Source of the DNA: Prosthecobacter sp.
GTDB taxonomy: Bacteria > Verrucomicrobiota > Verrucomicrobiia > Verrucomicrobiales > Verrucomicrobiaceae
Length of the DNA stretch: 64,000 nt
NCBI GenBank assembly: GCA_021733925.1
Contig: JAIPJY010000040.1
Span: 1-64,000, forward strand
Direction of reading: 5' to 3'
Shown: piece after piece, positions 42,632 to 51,861 of the stretch
How positions within the stretch are numbered: position 1 is the stretch's first letter
Layout of the letters: each line of letters opens with the position of its first letter
The notes under the pieces: model-generated
Databases searched by the model: none
Told to the model about the DNA's origin: nothing
What the model saw: the letters and a program-made list of their open reading frames with translations, nothing else
Translations under genes and position numbers: made by a program

Positions 42632-44251
42632 ATGAAAATCATCCTCTGCCTCCTCCTGCTCACCACGACCGTCTGGGCCGATGACTCGGCGACACTCGCC
42701 GCTCTGCTTGCCAAAGGTGGCGTGGTGACGATTCCGACGGGGGATTATCATCTTGATGGCACCAAGCCGTTGCCGCTGGCCTCGAACATGACCGTCTTTG
42801 CTCATGGGGCCAGATTCATTCTGCCTGAGGCACTGCCTGACAAGGCGCGTGTGGTGCTGTTTGCAGGCGAGGACATCGCGCACTTCACCTGGCATGGCGG
42901 AGAGTTTGTCGGCCATGTGTTTGATCCGGCCCAAAAAGACAATGTGTGGGAGCCCAATGCGAACACGAAAGGCATCGAGATCACCACGACGAAAGAAGGC
43001 GGCACGCATGACATCCTGTTTCGAGAGGTGAAGTCCAACGGCATGGCCGGAGCCGTGATCGGCGTGCATGGTCTGGCCGGAAAAAGCAGCGAGAGCGCAG
43101 TGACGGCCTATGCCGAACGCGTGGCGGTGGAAAGCTGCACGCTGCTGCGCAGCGGCAAGTTCATGTGGGACTACGGCTACCTATGGCAGATCATGACATG
43201 GCCAGAGGCCTATGAACCCTGGGAGGTGGAGCGCGCGAAGAAGTATTTTCGCATGGATCAGGTGCATGAGGTCACGATGCAGCAGGGCGATGACCGCGTG
43301 CGCTTCGACAACAGCGTCAAACCCATCACGGTGAGCCAAACGGATGAACCGAAGGAGGCGCTGACCTTCCTCGGCGAAACTTTGCCCAAAAACATCGTGC
43401 GTGGCCTGCAGTATTTCGTCGTCGAATCCACACCCGAATACATCAAGATCGCCGACCAGCCGAAAGGTGCGCCGATTCGTTTTGAAGGTGATGGCAGCGG
43501 CAGTCTGGCCTTCAACATCAGCGCCACCTACCTTTCCGCGTATGCTCCGACAGGCAGCGGACCGGGCAAAGGTGCCTTCGACATCGTGGGTGCGAAGGAC
43601 GTGCGCGTCACCGGCTGCCAGCTCAGTGCGAACGGTGACACGATGCACATCCAGCGCTGCCGAAATGTCATCTTCGCAAACAACCACATCCTCGGCAGCC
43701 GCATGGGGGCTTTCTTTCTGGCGGAGTACTGCCAGAACGCCACGATCACCGGCAACCTCGTCGATGGCACCAATGGCTCACGCGTGGTGAGCGTGGAGAA
43801 GAGCTGCACGGACGTGACGATGACGGGCAACACCTTTCGCAAAGGCGGCCGCGGGGCATGGATCAATCAGCCGGTCAATTTCATCATGACGGGCAATGTC
43901 TTCGTCAACAACTCGACCAAGAACGAGCCTGACATGCGGCGTGGGCGCATCGCTTACCGCACCGCAAAGCCGGGCCAGTTTCCAGAGCTTTACTTCACCA
44001 TCTACGAGCCCGACGCCGCCTACGGTCCCGTCATCGTGCGAGACAACATCTTCATCGTCGGCGACTCCGCGCCCGACGAAGCCGTCACCTTCGCCCCCAA
44101 CGGCCACGACCTGCAATTTTCAGGCAATACATTTCAGAACAAGGCTGTGAGCATCGTCGTTGATCCAAGCTGCAAGAGCACCCTCATCGACCACAACCAG
44201 GGTGCCACCACCGTAACGAAACCGGTGGATTTCAATCACGGGAGGCGTTAG
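42632..44251 (+). CDS. secreted right-handed parallel beta-helix protein
   Basis: The signal peptide is MKIILCLLLLTTTVWADDS. The 539-residue protein has N-terminal pectate-lyase-like strands (GVVTIPTGDYHLDG, LPLASNMTVFAHGARFIL) and a beta-helix near residues 300-450 with turns such as ITGNLVDGTNGSRVVS and MTGNTFRKGG. Catalytic residues were not identified. It may be a lyase, hydrolase or epimerase on a plant or algal polysaccharide, fitting the surrounding hydrolases. Confidence 0.83.
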   Translation: MKIILCLLLLTTTVWADDSATLAALLAKGGVVTIPTGDYHLDGTKPLPLASNMTVFAHGARFILPEALPDKARVVLFAGEDIAHFTWHGGEFVGHVFDPAQKDNVWEPNANTKGIEITTTKEGGTHDILFREVKSNGMAGAVIGVHGLAGKSSESAVTAYAERVAVESCTLLRSGKFMWDYGYLWQIMTWPEAYEPWEVERAKKYFRMDQVHEVTMQQGDDRVRFDNSVKPITVSQTDEPKEALTFLGETLPKNIVRGLQYFVVESTPEYIKIADQPKGAPIRFEGDGSGSLAFNISATYLSAYAPTGSGPGKGAFDIVGAKDVRVTGCQLSANGDTMHIQRCRNVIFANNHILGSRMGAFFLAEYCQNATITGNLVDGTNGSRVVSVEKSCTDVTMTGNTFRKGGRGAWINQPVNFIMTGNVFVNNSTKNEPDMRRGRIAYRTAKPGQFPELYFTIYEPDAAYGPVIVRDNIFIVGDSAPDEAVTFAPNGHDLQFSGNTFQNKAVSIVVDPSCKSTLIDHNQGATTVTKPVDFNHGRR

Positions 44252-44263
44252 CCAGTCGGCACC

Positions 44264-45040
44264 GTGAACCGCCTGCGTTTCTTCACCATCGCCCATCGCG
44301 ATCTTTCGTTCTGCTGCCCGGTGAGCTCCGCCAAGTTTGAGCAAGTGATCGAAATTCTCGATCTGCCGCCGCAGGCGCGTGTGCTGGACGTGGGCTGCGG
44401 CAAAGCGGAACTGCTGCTGCGCGTGATGCAGCGCTACAATGCCACGGGAGTCGGAGCGGATCCGAACGCGGGCTTCATCCATGATGCACAGACGGAAGCG
44501 GCCAGGCGCGGGCACGACGGGCGCGTCGAGCTGCATGGCGCGAAGATTCAGGACATCCCGGTCGGAGCGGATTCCTTCGATGTGGCGCTATGCATTGGTT
44601 CCACGCACGCGTTTGGCAGATTCGCCGAGGCGCTGACCGAACTGGCCCGGCTGGTGAAACCCGGCGGTCAGGTGCTGATTGCAGATGGTTACTGGAAGCA
44701 GAAGCCCGATCCCGACTATCTCGCCTTTCTCGGAGCAGCCGAGACGGATCTTCCCGATCACGCCGGAAACGAAAGCGCGGGGCTGGAGGCGGGCCTGGTG
44801 CCATTTTACTCATGCGTAAGCAGTGAAGATGAATGGGACCACTATGAGGGGCGCTACTGCCTGGCGATAGAACGGTTTTTGCGCGATCATCCGGAAGACA
44901 CGGATGCGAGCGCATCCGCGCCTGGCGCGATGCTTATCGCCGCTGGGGGCGTGACACGCTCGGCTTCGGCGTTTATCTCTTCGGCAAACCGCATCCGGAG
45001 TCCGAATGAAGAAGATCAACACCCACACACTGAAGGATGA
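44264..45040 (+). CDS. class I SAM methyltransferase with a 3' frameshift
   Basis: The GTG at 44264 begins NRLRFFTIAHRDLSF, a typical start of this family. The SAM motif is VLDVGCGKAELL and later FDVALCIGSTHAFG, with a LARLVKPGGQVLIADGYW motif. The last 40 residues as translated make no family sense, but from about 44908 a -1 frame reads ERIRAWRDAYRRWGRDTLGF and on to a stop at 45007-45009, which is the expected C-terminus of this family. The likely cause is a one-base deletion near 44905-44910, or an assembly error. The ancestral stop overlaps the next ATG as ATGA. Confidence 0.8.
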   Translation: MNRLRFFTIAHRDLSFCCPVSSAKFEQVIEILDLPPQARVLDVGCGKAELLLRVMQRYNATGVGADPNAGFIHDAQTEAARRGHDGRVELHGAKIQDIPVGADSFDVALCIGSTHAFGRFAEALTELARLVKPGGQVLIADGYWKQKPDPDYLAFLGAAETDLPDHAGNESAGLEAGLVPFYSCVSSEDEWDHYEGRYCLAIERFLRDHPEDTDASASAPGAMLIAAGGVTRSASAFISSANRIRSPNEEDQHPHTEG

Positions 45041-45161
45041 GACGTGGGAATCGCCCAAGGGGAAGTTTGGCGGCGCGTGCAAGAGCGTTTCCATTGAGCT
45101 CGGACGTCAGCCGCTGTCCACCGATCTGCGGGAGCGGCACCGCGCCCGTCTAACCCTGTGA
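45006..45161 (+). pseudogene. N-terminal stub of a cupin-family gene
   Basis: ATG at 45006 overlaps the ancestral TGA of the methyltransferase. The 51-residue frame begins MKKINTHTLKDETWESPKGK and continues through GKFGG..KSVSIELGRQPLSTDLRERH, the N-terminal signature of a cupin family in which RERH is normally followed by PFDVE and the metal-binding cupin barrel. The barrel is missing: the frame ends after RERHRARLTL. The body was probably lost by deletion. Confidence 0.55.
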
Positions 45162-45221
45162 TCTTGCACTCTCACCATTCCTCTCGAAACATCCGGGCGA
45201 CCTGTGCTATAGAGTGTCCTC

Positions 45222-45899
45222 ATGGCTCTTACCCGCATTTACCTTATCCGTCACGGTGCCACCATCCTGACTGCCGAGGACCGTTTTGCCGGCGCCACCA
45301 ATGTGCCGCTTTCTGATGAAGGCCGCACGCAGGCAGGACATCTGGCGCAGCGCTTGAAAGGACTGCCGGTGGCGGCGTTTTACGCCTCCCCACTTGACCG
45401 CACGATGGAGACCGCGCGCATTCTGGCGGAACCGCTTCAGCTGGTGGTCAATCCATGTGACGGCCTGCGTGAAATTTCGCATGGGCATTGGGAGCAACTG
45501 ACCCGTGCCGAAGTGGAGCAGCAGTTTCCCGCCGAAGCAGCGGCCTGGGATGAGGATCCTTTCACGTTTGCACCCACTGGCGGCGAAAGCGGACTCGCGG
45601 TGACCGCACGTGCCCTGCCCGCCTTCATGGACATTGTCAGGCAGCACGAGGGCGAGTCGGTAGTCGTCGTTTCGCACAAGGCGACGATTCGTCTGCTGCT
45701 TAGTTCCCTGCTCGGGTTCGATCCGCGCAAGTTCCGGGACAATCTGGATCAAAACCCGGCAGCCCTCAATGTCGTGGACTTCAAAAATGCGGTACGTGCG
45801 CGTCTGATGCTGTTCAACGACACATCGCATTACTCCGAGGATACGCTGATCAAGCCAGACACGCCCAAGGCCTGCCTGTCGAGCTGGTGGGCGAAGTGA
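45222..45899 (+). CDS. histidine-phosphatase-superfamily phosphatase
   Basis: The 225-residue protein has the signature LIRHGAT (catalytic His in RHG, residues 10-12), ASPLDRTMETA, a Glu in GLREISHGHWEQL and a second His in VVVVSHKATIRL. This is the phosphoglycerate-mutase-like branch with a phosphatase-type active site. The substrate is unknown. It ends 9 bp before the end of the convergent esterase. Confidence 0.9.
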   Translation: MALTRIYLIRHGATILTAEDRFAGATNVPLSDEGRTQAGHLAQRLKGLPVAAFYASPLDRTMETARILAEPLQLVVNPCDGLREISHGHWEQLTRAEVEQQFPAEAAAWDEDPFTFAPTGGESGLAVTARALPAFMDIVRQHEGESVVVVSHKATIRLLLSSLLGFDPRKFRDNLDQNPAALNVVDFKNAVRARLMLFNDTSHYSEDTLIKPDTPKACLSSWWAK

Positions 45900-45908
45900 C
45901 CTAGATCG

Positions 45909-47657
45909 CTATTTCTTCGAAGCGGTTTCTTTGAACTGCGTGAGCAGTTTCTGCACTTTCTTGCGCAGTTCCAACGCCTCAGGACTTTTTCGGTCCATGT
46001 CTTGGAGCTTCGCGTTCAGCGTTTTGATTTCGGTGGCCAGGGCACGGCGCTCCTCGAGCTCCTTGTTTGCCTGCGTGGGTGGCGGAGCTGCTTCCACATC
46101 GTCCCAGTCATCGGTGCGGAAGATGGAGGCGGGTAGGCCGTCGCTGTTGACAAGATTGGCACCTTCTGGATTCGCCGCCCAGGCATAGCGAACGGCCACC
46201 GGTTGCTTCACTTTGGCACTGCTCACCAACACGCTGTCCTTGCCGTCGATCTTCGCATCAGCCCAATGCCAGACATGGTCTTCGCCGGCGATTTCAAAAC
46301 GTTTCAGTTCAATACCGTCACGTGATTTCAATCCTTGGCCAGCATGATCAAAGGTCACACGCACAGCTCCATCTTTGACTTCACTCGATTTGTAAAGCGG
46401 ACTGCTGTACACCAGATCCCGCCCGTAGTCCTTCGCCAGCGCCCAGCGCGCGAGACGTTCGCCGGGGGATTTCTTGTCCTTCGGATGGATGTCACTGACT
46501 TCACCCACATCATTGATGATCGCCATGCCGGTCTTCGGCGTGGACACCAGGATGTGCCGCATGCGATCCTGCAGCAGCGCCCATGGGTCCGGTGTACCCG
46601 GTTCGGTGGACGGCGCATGGAAGTTCGCAAGTTGCACAAAGTAGAAGGAGAATTCATCACCCCAGCGCTTGCGCCAGTCGCGAATCATCAGTGGCAGCGT
46701 CTGGTCATACGGCACCGCTCCGGCCTTCGCGTTGCCCTCGCCCTGGTACCAGATGGCCCCGCGCATCGTGTAACCGGCAAACGGATTGATCATCGCATCA
46801 AAGAGCACACCCGGCCTGCCTTCGGTAAGCAACGGCGGCTTGGGCTCGGCAGGCTTCTTGGGCAGACGCTTGCGTTCCTCGGCGGACTTGCCCTTTGCAG
46901 CAGCCATCGTGGCCTTCCATTTTTCCAATTGTGTTTCGTAGTTCGCTTTGGCTTTGACGGGATCATACGCGGCGGACTCTACCATCAGCTTGTCCACCAT
47001 CGCCTTCGTTCCCGGCAGGGTGTTCAGCGCCTCGCGGCTGGTGAACGTTTCCACCGGCTTGCCACCCCAGCACGTTTTTAGCACACCGACAGGCACGCCG
47101 AGTTCCTGATGCAGTTTCAACGCGAAGAAAAAGGCAACCGCCGAGAAACCCGGCACCGTTTCCGGAGTGCACAGCGACCACTCGCCCTCGATGTCAGCCT
47201 GCGGCTTTTCTGCAGTCACGAGCGGCGCATTGAACATGCGCAGGCCCGGGTAGCTGGCCTTGGTCATCAGTTCCTCGTAAGCCGGCGAACGGTTCATGGT
47301 GTAGTACATGTTCGACTGGCCGGAAGCCAGCCATACCTCGCCAACGAGCACATCCTTGATCATCGCGCTGTCGGCACCCGCTTTGACCGTCAGTTCCGCG
47401 CCGGTCGCATCGGCTGCGCCCGTTGGGATCGCTGCACGCCAGTGACCTTGGTCATCGGCCGTGGCAGACGCGGTTTTGCCTTTAAAACTCACCGTCACCT
47501 CTGCTTTGGGTGACGCTGTGCCCCAGATGGCCGCCTCACGCTCGCGCTGAAGCACCATATGGTCGCTGAAGAAATGCGGCAGGGAGAGTTCGGCGAGCAA
47601 ACTAGCGGGCAGGCCCAGGCAAAGGGCGAAGGCAAAGAGACGCGAAAGAGATTTCAT
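45909..47657 (-). CDS. exported sialate O-acetylesterase-like protein
   Basis: The 582-residue protein has a signal peptide (MKSLSRLFAFALCLGLPASL) and N-terminal beta-strands typical of the family (LPHFFSDHMVLQRE). The SGNH block VGEVWLASGQSNM carries the catalytic Ser, and DIHPKDK near the middle carries the Asp/His pair. It removes O-acetyl groups from sialic acid or from plant or algal polysaccharides. The last 60 residues are a charged helical extension. Divergently arranged with the thioesterase at 47749. Confidence 0.9.
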   Translation of the reverse strand: MKSLSRLFAFALCLGLPASLLAELSLPHFFSDHMVLQREREAAIWGTASPKAEVTVSFKGKTASATADDQGHWRAAIPTGAADATGAELTVKAGADSAMIKDVLVGEVWLASGQSNMYYTMNRSPAYEELMTKASYPGLRMFNAPLVTAEKPQADIEGEWSLCTPETVPGFSAVAFFFALKLHQELGVPVGVLKTCWGGKPVETFTSREALNTLPGTKAMVDKLMVESAAYDPVKAKANYETQLEKWKATMAAAKGKSAEERKRLPKKPAEPKPPLLTEGRPGVLFDAMINPFAGYTMRGAIWYQGEGNAKAGAVPYDQTLPLMIRDWRKRWGDEFSFYFVQLANFHAPSTEPGTPDPWALLQDRMRHILVSTPKTGMAIINDVGEVSDIHPKDKKSPGERLARWALAKDYGRDLVYSSPLYKSSEVKDGAVRVTFDHAGQGLKSRDGIELKRFEIAGEDHVWHWADAKIDGKDSVLVSSAKVKQPVAVRYAWAANPEGANLVNSDGLPASIFRTDDWDDVEAAPPPTQANKELEERRALATEIKTLNAKLQDMDRKSPEALELRKKVQKLLTQFKETASKK

Positions 47658-47748
47658 GGTGATTGGTCTGGGTGAGAACGATCTGAAAGCCCCGGCCTAT
47701 CGCAAAGATCGTTGCGAATTCGTGCGGCATCCCGACAGTTCCCTTCCC

Positions 47749-48192
47749 ATGAACGACGACCTCCTGCGTGACACCGAACGCTTCCTCCATGAGCAGATTC
47801 CGCTCACACTTGCCATGGGCGTGAAACTGGAAAGCTACGATGGCTCACAGCTCGTCGTCACGGCGCCCCTTGAGCCAAATCACAATCATCTCGGCACCGC
47901 ATTCGGCGGCAGTCTCAGCGCACTGACCACGCTGACCGGCTACGCGATGCTCTGGCTGCAGCTCGGTGACCACCATGCGCACATCGTCATTCGTGAGAGT
48001 ACCCTCCGGTACAAGCGCCCGGTGCGCGGCACGCTATGTGCGGTGTGCATGCGGCCGGATGATGCGGCACTCGCAGCATTCAAGACGACATTTCAAAGCA
48101 CTGGCAAAGCACACCTCAAACTCCAGGTGCAAGTCATCCACGCAGATCAGATCTGCGTGATGTTCGAAGGCGATTTCGTGGCACTTAGATAA
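47749..48192 (+). CDS. hotdog-fold thioesterase (YiiD C-terminal type)
   Basis: The start at 47749 (MNDDLLRDTERFLHEQIPLT) gives a 147-residue protein; a frame extending to 47656 has no family support. The hotdog helix motif is NHNHLGTAFGGSLSALTTLT and the strands VIRESTLRYKRPVRG follow. This matches the YiiD_C/thioesterase-like family. The substrate is unknown. It ends 14 bp from the convergent OmpA-like gene. Confidence 0.85.
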   Translation: MNDDLLRDTERFLHEQIPLTLAMGVKLESYDGSQLVVTAPLEPNHNHLGTAFGGSLSALTTLTGYAMLWLQLGDHHAHIVIRESTLRYKRPVRGTLCAVCMRPDDAALAAFKTTFQSTGKAHLKLQVQVIHADQICVMFEGDFVALR

Positions 48193-48205
48193 CAACCGCC
48201 GTAGA

Positions 48206-49246
48206 TCACCTGGCCTTCGCCACTCCCATGTCCACGAGTTCGACGCGGCGGTTCTTCGCACGGCCTTCCTCGGTGGCATTCGTCGCCACGGGAGAAGCGA
48301 AGGAGATCCCCACTGGGAAGAGTCGCTCCTTGGAAATCCCCTTGCCTGCCAGATTGGCGACCACGGAATCCGCACGGCGTTGCGACAGGCTGCGATTGTA
48401 TTCAAAACTGCCTTCCGTATCCGTGTGTCCGACGACCAGCACACGCAGGTCTGGCTTCTCCTGAAGCAGCTTGGTGATCTCTGCCAGCGTAGCTTCGGAG
48501 TCAGGGCGGATCGTGGCTTTGTCCGTGTCAAACAGGATGCCGTAGAGGGCAACCTTGCCATTGAGAGCGATCTGGCTGGCCATTTCTGCCGCCTTCACCA
48601 GCACCATCTTCTGCTCCATCGGCTTCACCTCGCAGATGTCCACGCGCACGATGGTGCTCTTCTCCGGAACCTTCAGCGAGGCAGCGGTCCATGAGGCTTC
48701 AAAAGACCAAACAGAACAAAACACATCTCCTTCAGGACGTGTGAGGCGGGTGGCGAGGTAATGGGACTTCGTCTTGTCCGGCCCCTCCATCGCCTGGATC
48801 TGTGGATGATCCCGGTTCGTGTTTTCGGGCGTCATGCCATAGACTTCCATCGCAAGATTGTTGCCCTTGTTTTTCTCAATCTCTTCGCCTGAGGCACGGA
48901 AGAGAATTTCAAAACCTTTTTCCTTCAGTTCATTCTCATACTGGCGCACGCCTTCCAGGGTGCCGATGCCTGCTGGCAGATTGTAAAACAGCGTGGTCTT
49001 GCGCCCTTCGACCTCCACACTTTTAAAGGGCTTCATCTTTCCCTCGTTATAATCAAACACGATGCACTCCAGCGCCATCTTCAGCGCGTCGTAGTTCTTC
49101 TGTTCATACGATACCAGAGTCGAGCCTTCGTAGCGCTTGAGCAGCGGATGATCCTTGCCGCCCTTCACATCCGCAGCCGATGAAATTCCCACGCACAAAC
49201 CACAGACAAATACGGCGATGATCAAAGCAGCCTTCAGAATCTTCAT
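48206..49246 (-). CDS. OmpA-family protein
   Basis: The 346-residue exported protein has a signal peptide (MKILKAALIIAVFVCGLCVG). An N-terminal domain of about 200 residues (HPLLKRYEGSTLVSYEQKNYD onward) resembles the DUF4892 type. The C-terminal OmpA domain (about 232-340) includes LYGILFDTDKATIRP, VVGHTDTEG and SQRRADSVVANLAGKGI, the peptidoglycan-binding signature with Asp and Arg. It is probably anchored to the cell wall in the periplasm. Confidence 0.9.
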   Translation of the reverse strand: MKILKAALIIAVFVCGLCVGISSAADVKGGKDHPLLKRYEGSTLVSYEQKNYDALKMALECIVFDYNEGKMKPFKSVEVEGRKTTLFYNLPAGIGTLEGVRQYENELKEKGFEILFRASGEEIEKNKGNNLAMEVYGMTPENTNRDHPQIQAMEGPDKTKSHYLATRLTRPEGDVFCSVWSFEASWTAASLKVPEKSTIVRVDICEVKPMEQKMVLVKAAEMASQIALNGKVALYGILFDTDKATIRPDSEATLAEITKLLQEKPDLRVLVVGHTDTEGSFEYNRSLSQRRADSVVANLAGKGISKERLFPVGISFASPVATNATEEGRAKNRRVELVDMGVAKAR

Positions 49247-49407
49247 ATGCGGGAAAATGAACTCACCGAGCCGTCACGCAAGCAAACTCCTTGGATAGAA
49301 TGCCGAATGTTTGGAGGCGCTGAGCTTGATTCGCGGCCGTTTTTAGAATCGCCCCTCCGTCATCCACCCTTGCAAGAAGTCCGCACGCAGTCCGTTCAAA
49401 CGCTCCC

Positions 49408-50277
49408 ATGATTCGCCAGACACTCCTCACTCTCATTCTCGGCACGGCCTCTTTGGCTGTCGCCGGCCAAACGCTGCCCGAAAGCGCCAAAGTCGGCTAC
49501 TTCTATGCCGGCTGCCAGGCCTACACTTTCAAGGCCTTCGATTTGATGACGGCACTCGAAAAAATCGCCGCCGCCGGTGGCAAGACCGTCGAGTTTTTCC
49601 CAGGCCATCTGGTCTCCAAGGCCGATCCGAAATCCAAGTTCGATCACAACACCACGGCGGAGCAGCGTGCTCCGGTGAAGGCCAAGCTCAAGGAACTGGG
49701 ACTCACACCTGTGGGCTACGGCGTGGTGCGTCTGCCGAATAACGAAGTGGAGTGCCGCAAGATTTTCGACTTCTGCAAAGACATGGGAATCGGTGTTGTC
49801 GTCAGCGAACCGGCCGACGACGCCTTCGACCTCATCGAAAAACTGGTGAAGGAATACGACATCAAGATGGGCATCCACAACCACCCGAAGAAGCCGCTCG
49901 ACCGCAGCTATCGCTACTGGGACCCTGAGTATGTGCTCAGCCTGGTGAAAGACCGCGATCCCCGCATGGGATCCTGTGCCGACATCGGCCACTGGGTGCG
50001 CTCAGGCGTGAAACCCACGGATGCCATCAAACTGCTCAAAGGCCGCATCTTCGACAGCCACGTCAAAGACCTCGAGGCCTTCGGCGTCCGTGAAGCCAAG
50101 GACATGGTCTGGGGCACCGGCCAGTCGGACATCCCCGCCGTACTGAACCTCTATGCCGAGCAGGGCTTCATGGGCCCGCTGGATGTTGAATGGGAAAAAG
50201 ACTGGGAAACCAGCCTGCCTGACGTGACCAAATGCCTGGAGTTCATCAAAAACTTCAAGCCCACGACCACGAAGTAA
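49408..50277 (+). CDS. exported xylose-isomerase-like TIM barrel
   Basis: The 289-residue protein has a signal peptide (MIRQTLLTLILGTASLAVA) and a sugar isomerase/epimerase fold: GKTVEFFPGHL near the start, MGIHNHPKKP, CADIGHWVRSG and DVEWEKDWE with the usual metal-ligand Glu, His, Asp and Glu positions. It is an exported member of the family of 40650 and 59156. The substrate is not known. Confidence 0.87.
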   Translation: MIRQTLLTLILGTASLAVAGQTLPESAKVGYFYAGCQAYTFKAFDLMTALEKIAAAGGKTVEFFPGHLVSKADPKSKFDHNTTAEQRAPVKAKLKELGLTPVGYGVVRLPNNEVECRKIFDFCKDMGIGVVVSEPADDAFDLIEKLVKEYDIKMGIHNHPKKPLDRSYRYWDPEYVLSLVKDRDPRMGSCADIGHWVRSGVKPTDAIKLLKGRIFDSHVKDLEAFGVREAKDMVWGTGQSDIPAVLNLYAEQGFMGPLDVEWEKDWETSLPDVTKCLEFIKNFKPTTTK

Positions 50278-50304
50278 CCGCCATTTCGAAAATCAATTCC
50301 ACTG

Positions 50305-50341
50305 CGGCGCTGGGTCATACACCTTGCGCCGTTTTGCTTTT
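50305..50341 (+). terminator. Rho-independent terminator
   Basis: CGGCGC (50305-50310) pairs with GCGCCG (50326-50331), with a weaker inner GGT/ACC pairing, and is followed by TTTTGCTTTT. It lies between the ends of two convergent genes at 50277 and 50351. Confidence 0.65.
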
Positions 50342-50350
50342 CCCAGCCCA

Positions 50351-51037
50351 TCAGGGAGCGCTGGCGCGCACGTCATCGATCCACAATTTCCTCCCCTGCC
50401 CGACGAGAAACACCAGGCGCGACTTCGCCACATCGAACACCGTACCTTGGGCCGCGAGCTTCTGCGTGTCGTTCACCGTCACAGTCACGTCATTGCCTTT
50501 CAAGGATACATCCAGCTTGATCCAATCGCCCGGCTGCGCCTGCAGCGGCGCGCTGGCCAGACGTTCGGTGCGGTAGAATTGCGGATCGGCCAGCTGCTCC
50601 GCCGTGGGAGGCGGCACCTTTTTGCCTTCCTTCGAGAGAGCGGCGCGGAGCTTGCCGTGCGCGATGTGAGACTCCGGCGACCCACGATCCTGCGCGATGG
50701 CCAGGGTGTTGCCATAGATGGACACGCGCAGCAGATGTGCGGAGCCGCCAAAGGCGGATTCACCGTCAATGAGCATGAGGCAGTTGCCCTTCTCGTCGAG
50801 CTTCACTCTGCAGCTCATGGCAAGATCACGTCCTGTCAGGGGCGCAAAAACCGCAGGTCCGTGATCATCTTCCTTCGCACAGACGCCTTGCAGCGCACCC
50901 TCCACCACAGTCCAGGAATTCGCACGCCCACCCGTGGTCCAGCCCTTGGGAAGTCCGGCGGCGGAGAAATCCTCGTGAATCAGTTCACCTGCAAAGGTGG
51001 AGGTGCAGATAGCAAGGGCGAGCAAATAACAGCGCAT
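50351..51037 (-). CDS. exported hypothetical beta-sandwich protein
   Basis: The start at 51037 gives MRCYLLALAICTSTFAG, a signal peptide, and a 228-residue protein. The mature part is beta-rich: LIHEDFSAAGLPKGWTTGG, MSCRVKLDEKGNCLMLIDGE, WIKLDVSLKGNDVTVTVND and LWIDDVRA, a pattern of the LamG/DUF1080-like fold. No enzyme residues were found. The frame runs open to 51250, but that part is non-secretory. Confidence 0.75.
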   Translation of the reverse strand: MRCYLLALAICTSTFAGELIHEDFSAAGLPKGWTTGGRANSWTVVEGALQGVCAKEDDHGPAVFAPLTGRDLAMSCRVKLDEKGNCLMLIDGESAFGGSAHLLRVSIYGNTLAIAQDRGSPESHIAHGKLRAALSKEGKKVPPPTAEQLADPQFYRTERLASAPLQAQPGDWIKLDVSLKGNDVTVTVNDTQKLAAQGTVFDVAKSRLVFLVGQGRKLWIDDVRASAP

Positions 51038-51146
51038 GAAAACGAAACGACATGAACCCGGATGCTGTTGCGTACAAGCATACGAATTGACCACGCTGTC
51101 GTCATCCAGCATTGACCGGGCAACGTCCACCACCATGATTCGCTCC

Positions 51147-51737
51147 ATGAAACACCGCACCCTGCTCCTCCCACTCCTCCTGTTCTGCCTTGGCGCAACG
51201 ATCTCCCGCGCTGACCAGTTTGTGCTGTTCGATGTCACCTTCACTTTCACTCAGGAGGACGCGCTCAATTCGAAGCCAAGTCAGTCGCACTACTACGTCA
51301 AGGGCGACAGGCTCAACGCCGAGCGTCCGAAGGACTGGACCGCGCCGGCGGACTATCGCAATGGCACCGTGCATGTGCGGCTCGAAGTCCTCGAAAAACC
51401 AACTGGTGATCAGCCGACGACATGGAGCGTCTGCTACATCCCGAACAAAGGCCAGAACCACGGCTACGGCTGCATCGGCACCGGCGTTTATAAAACGACT
51501 GGCGTGCATGAGAAGGACCTCGACATGACCACCTTCTGGCAAAACAACGACATCCTTTGGAATCAGGGCATCAAGGAAATGCACCTCGTCCTCAAAGACG
51601 ATCACAACCTCCATGCTCACAAACGGCCTGATCCGGAGAAGTTCTTCCCCACCAAGGTGCGCATGACACTCATCCAGGTGTCGAAGGGCGCGAAGTATGA
51701 CCCAAAGCAGGTGCCCGACCAATCAGGAGCAAAGTAG
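51147..51737 (+). CDS. exported hypothetical protein
   Basis: The ATG at 51147 begins MKHRTLLLPLLLFCLGATIS, a signal peptide; an ATG at 51135 is an alternative. The mature protein of about 175 residues has no recognised family; visible patterns are DQFVLFDVTFTFTQEDALNS and WSVCYIPNKGQNHGYGCIGT. It may be a secreted structural or binding protein. Confidence 0.7.
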   Translation: MKHRTLLLPLLLFCLGATISRADQFVLFDVTFTFTQEDALNSKPSQSHYYVKGDRLNAERPKDWTAPADYRNGTVHVRLEVLEKPTGDQPTTWSVCYIPNKGQNHGYGCIGTGVYKTTGVHEKDLDMTTFWQNNDILWNQGIKEMHLVLKDDHNLHAHKRPDPEKFFPTKVRMTLIQVSKGAKYDPKQVPDQSGAK

Positions 51738-51861
51738 GATCAAGCATCACCCGAAGTGCTTTCCACCACAGCAGAAGCCAGAATGCACCACTCCATCACC
51801 AGTTACTCCAGTCGAAAACTTGCACTAGCTTGTCCAATCCACCGCGCCAAAACTCTCCGTC

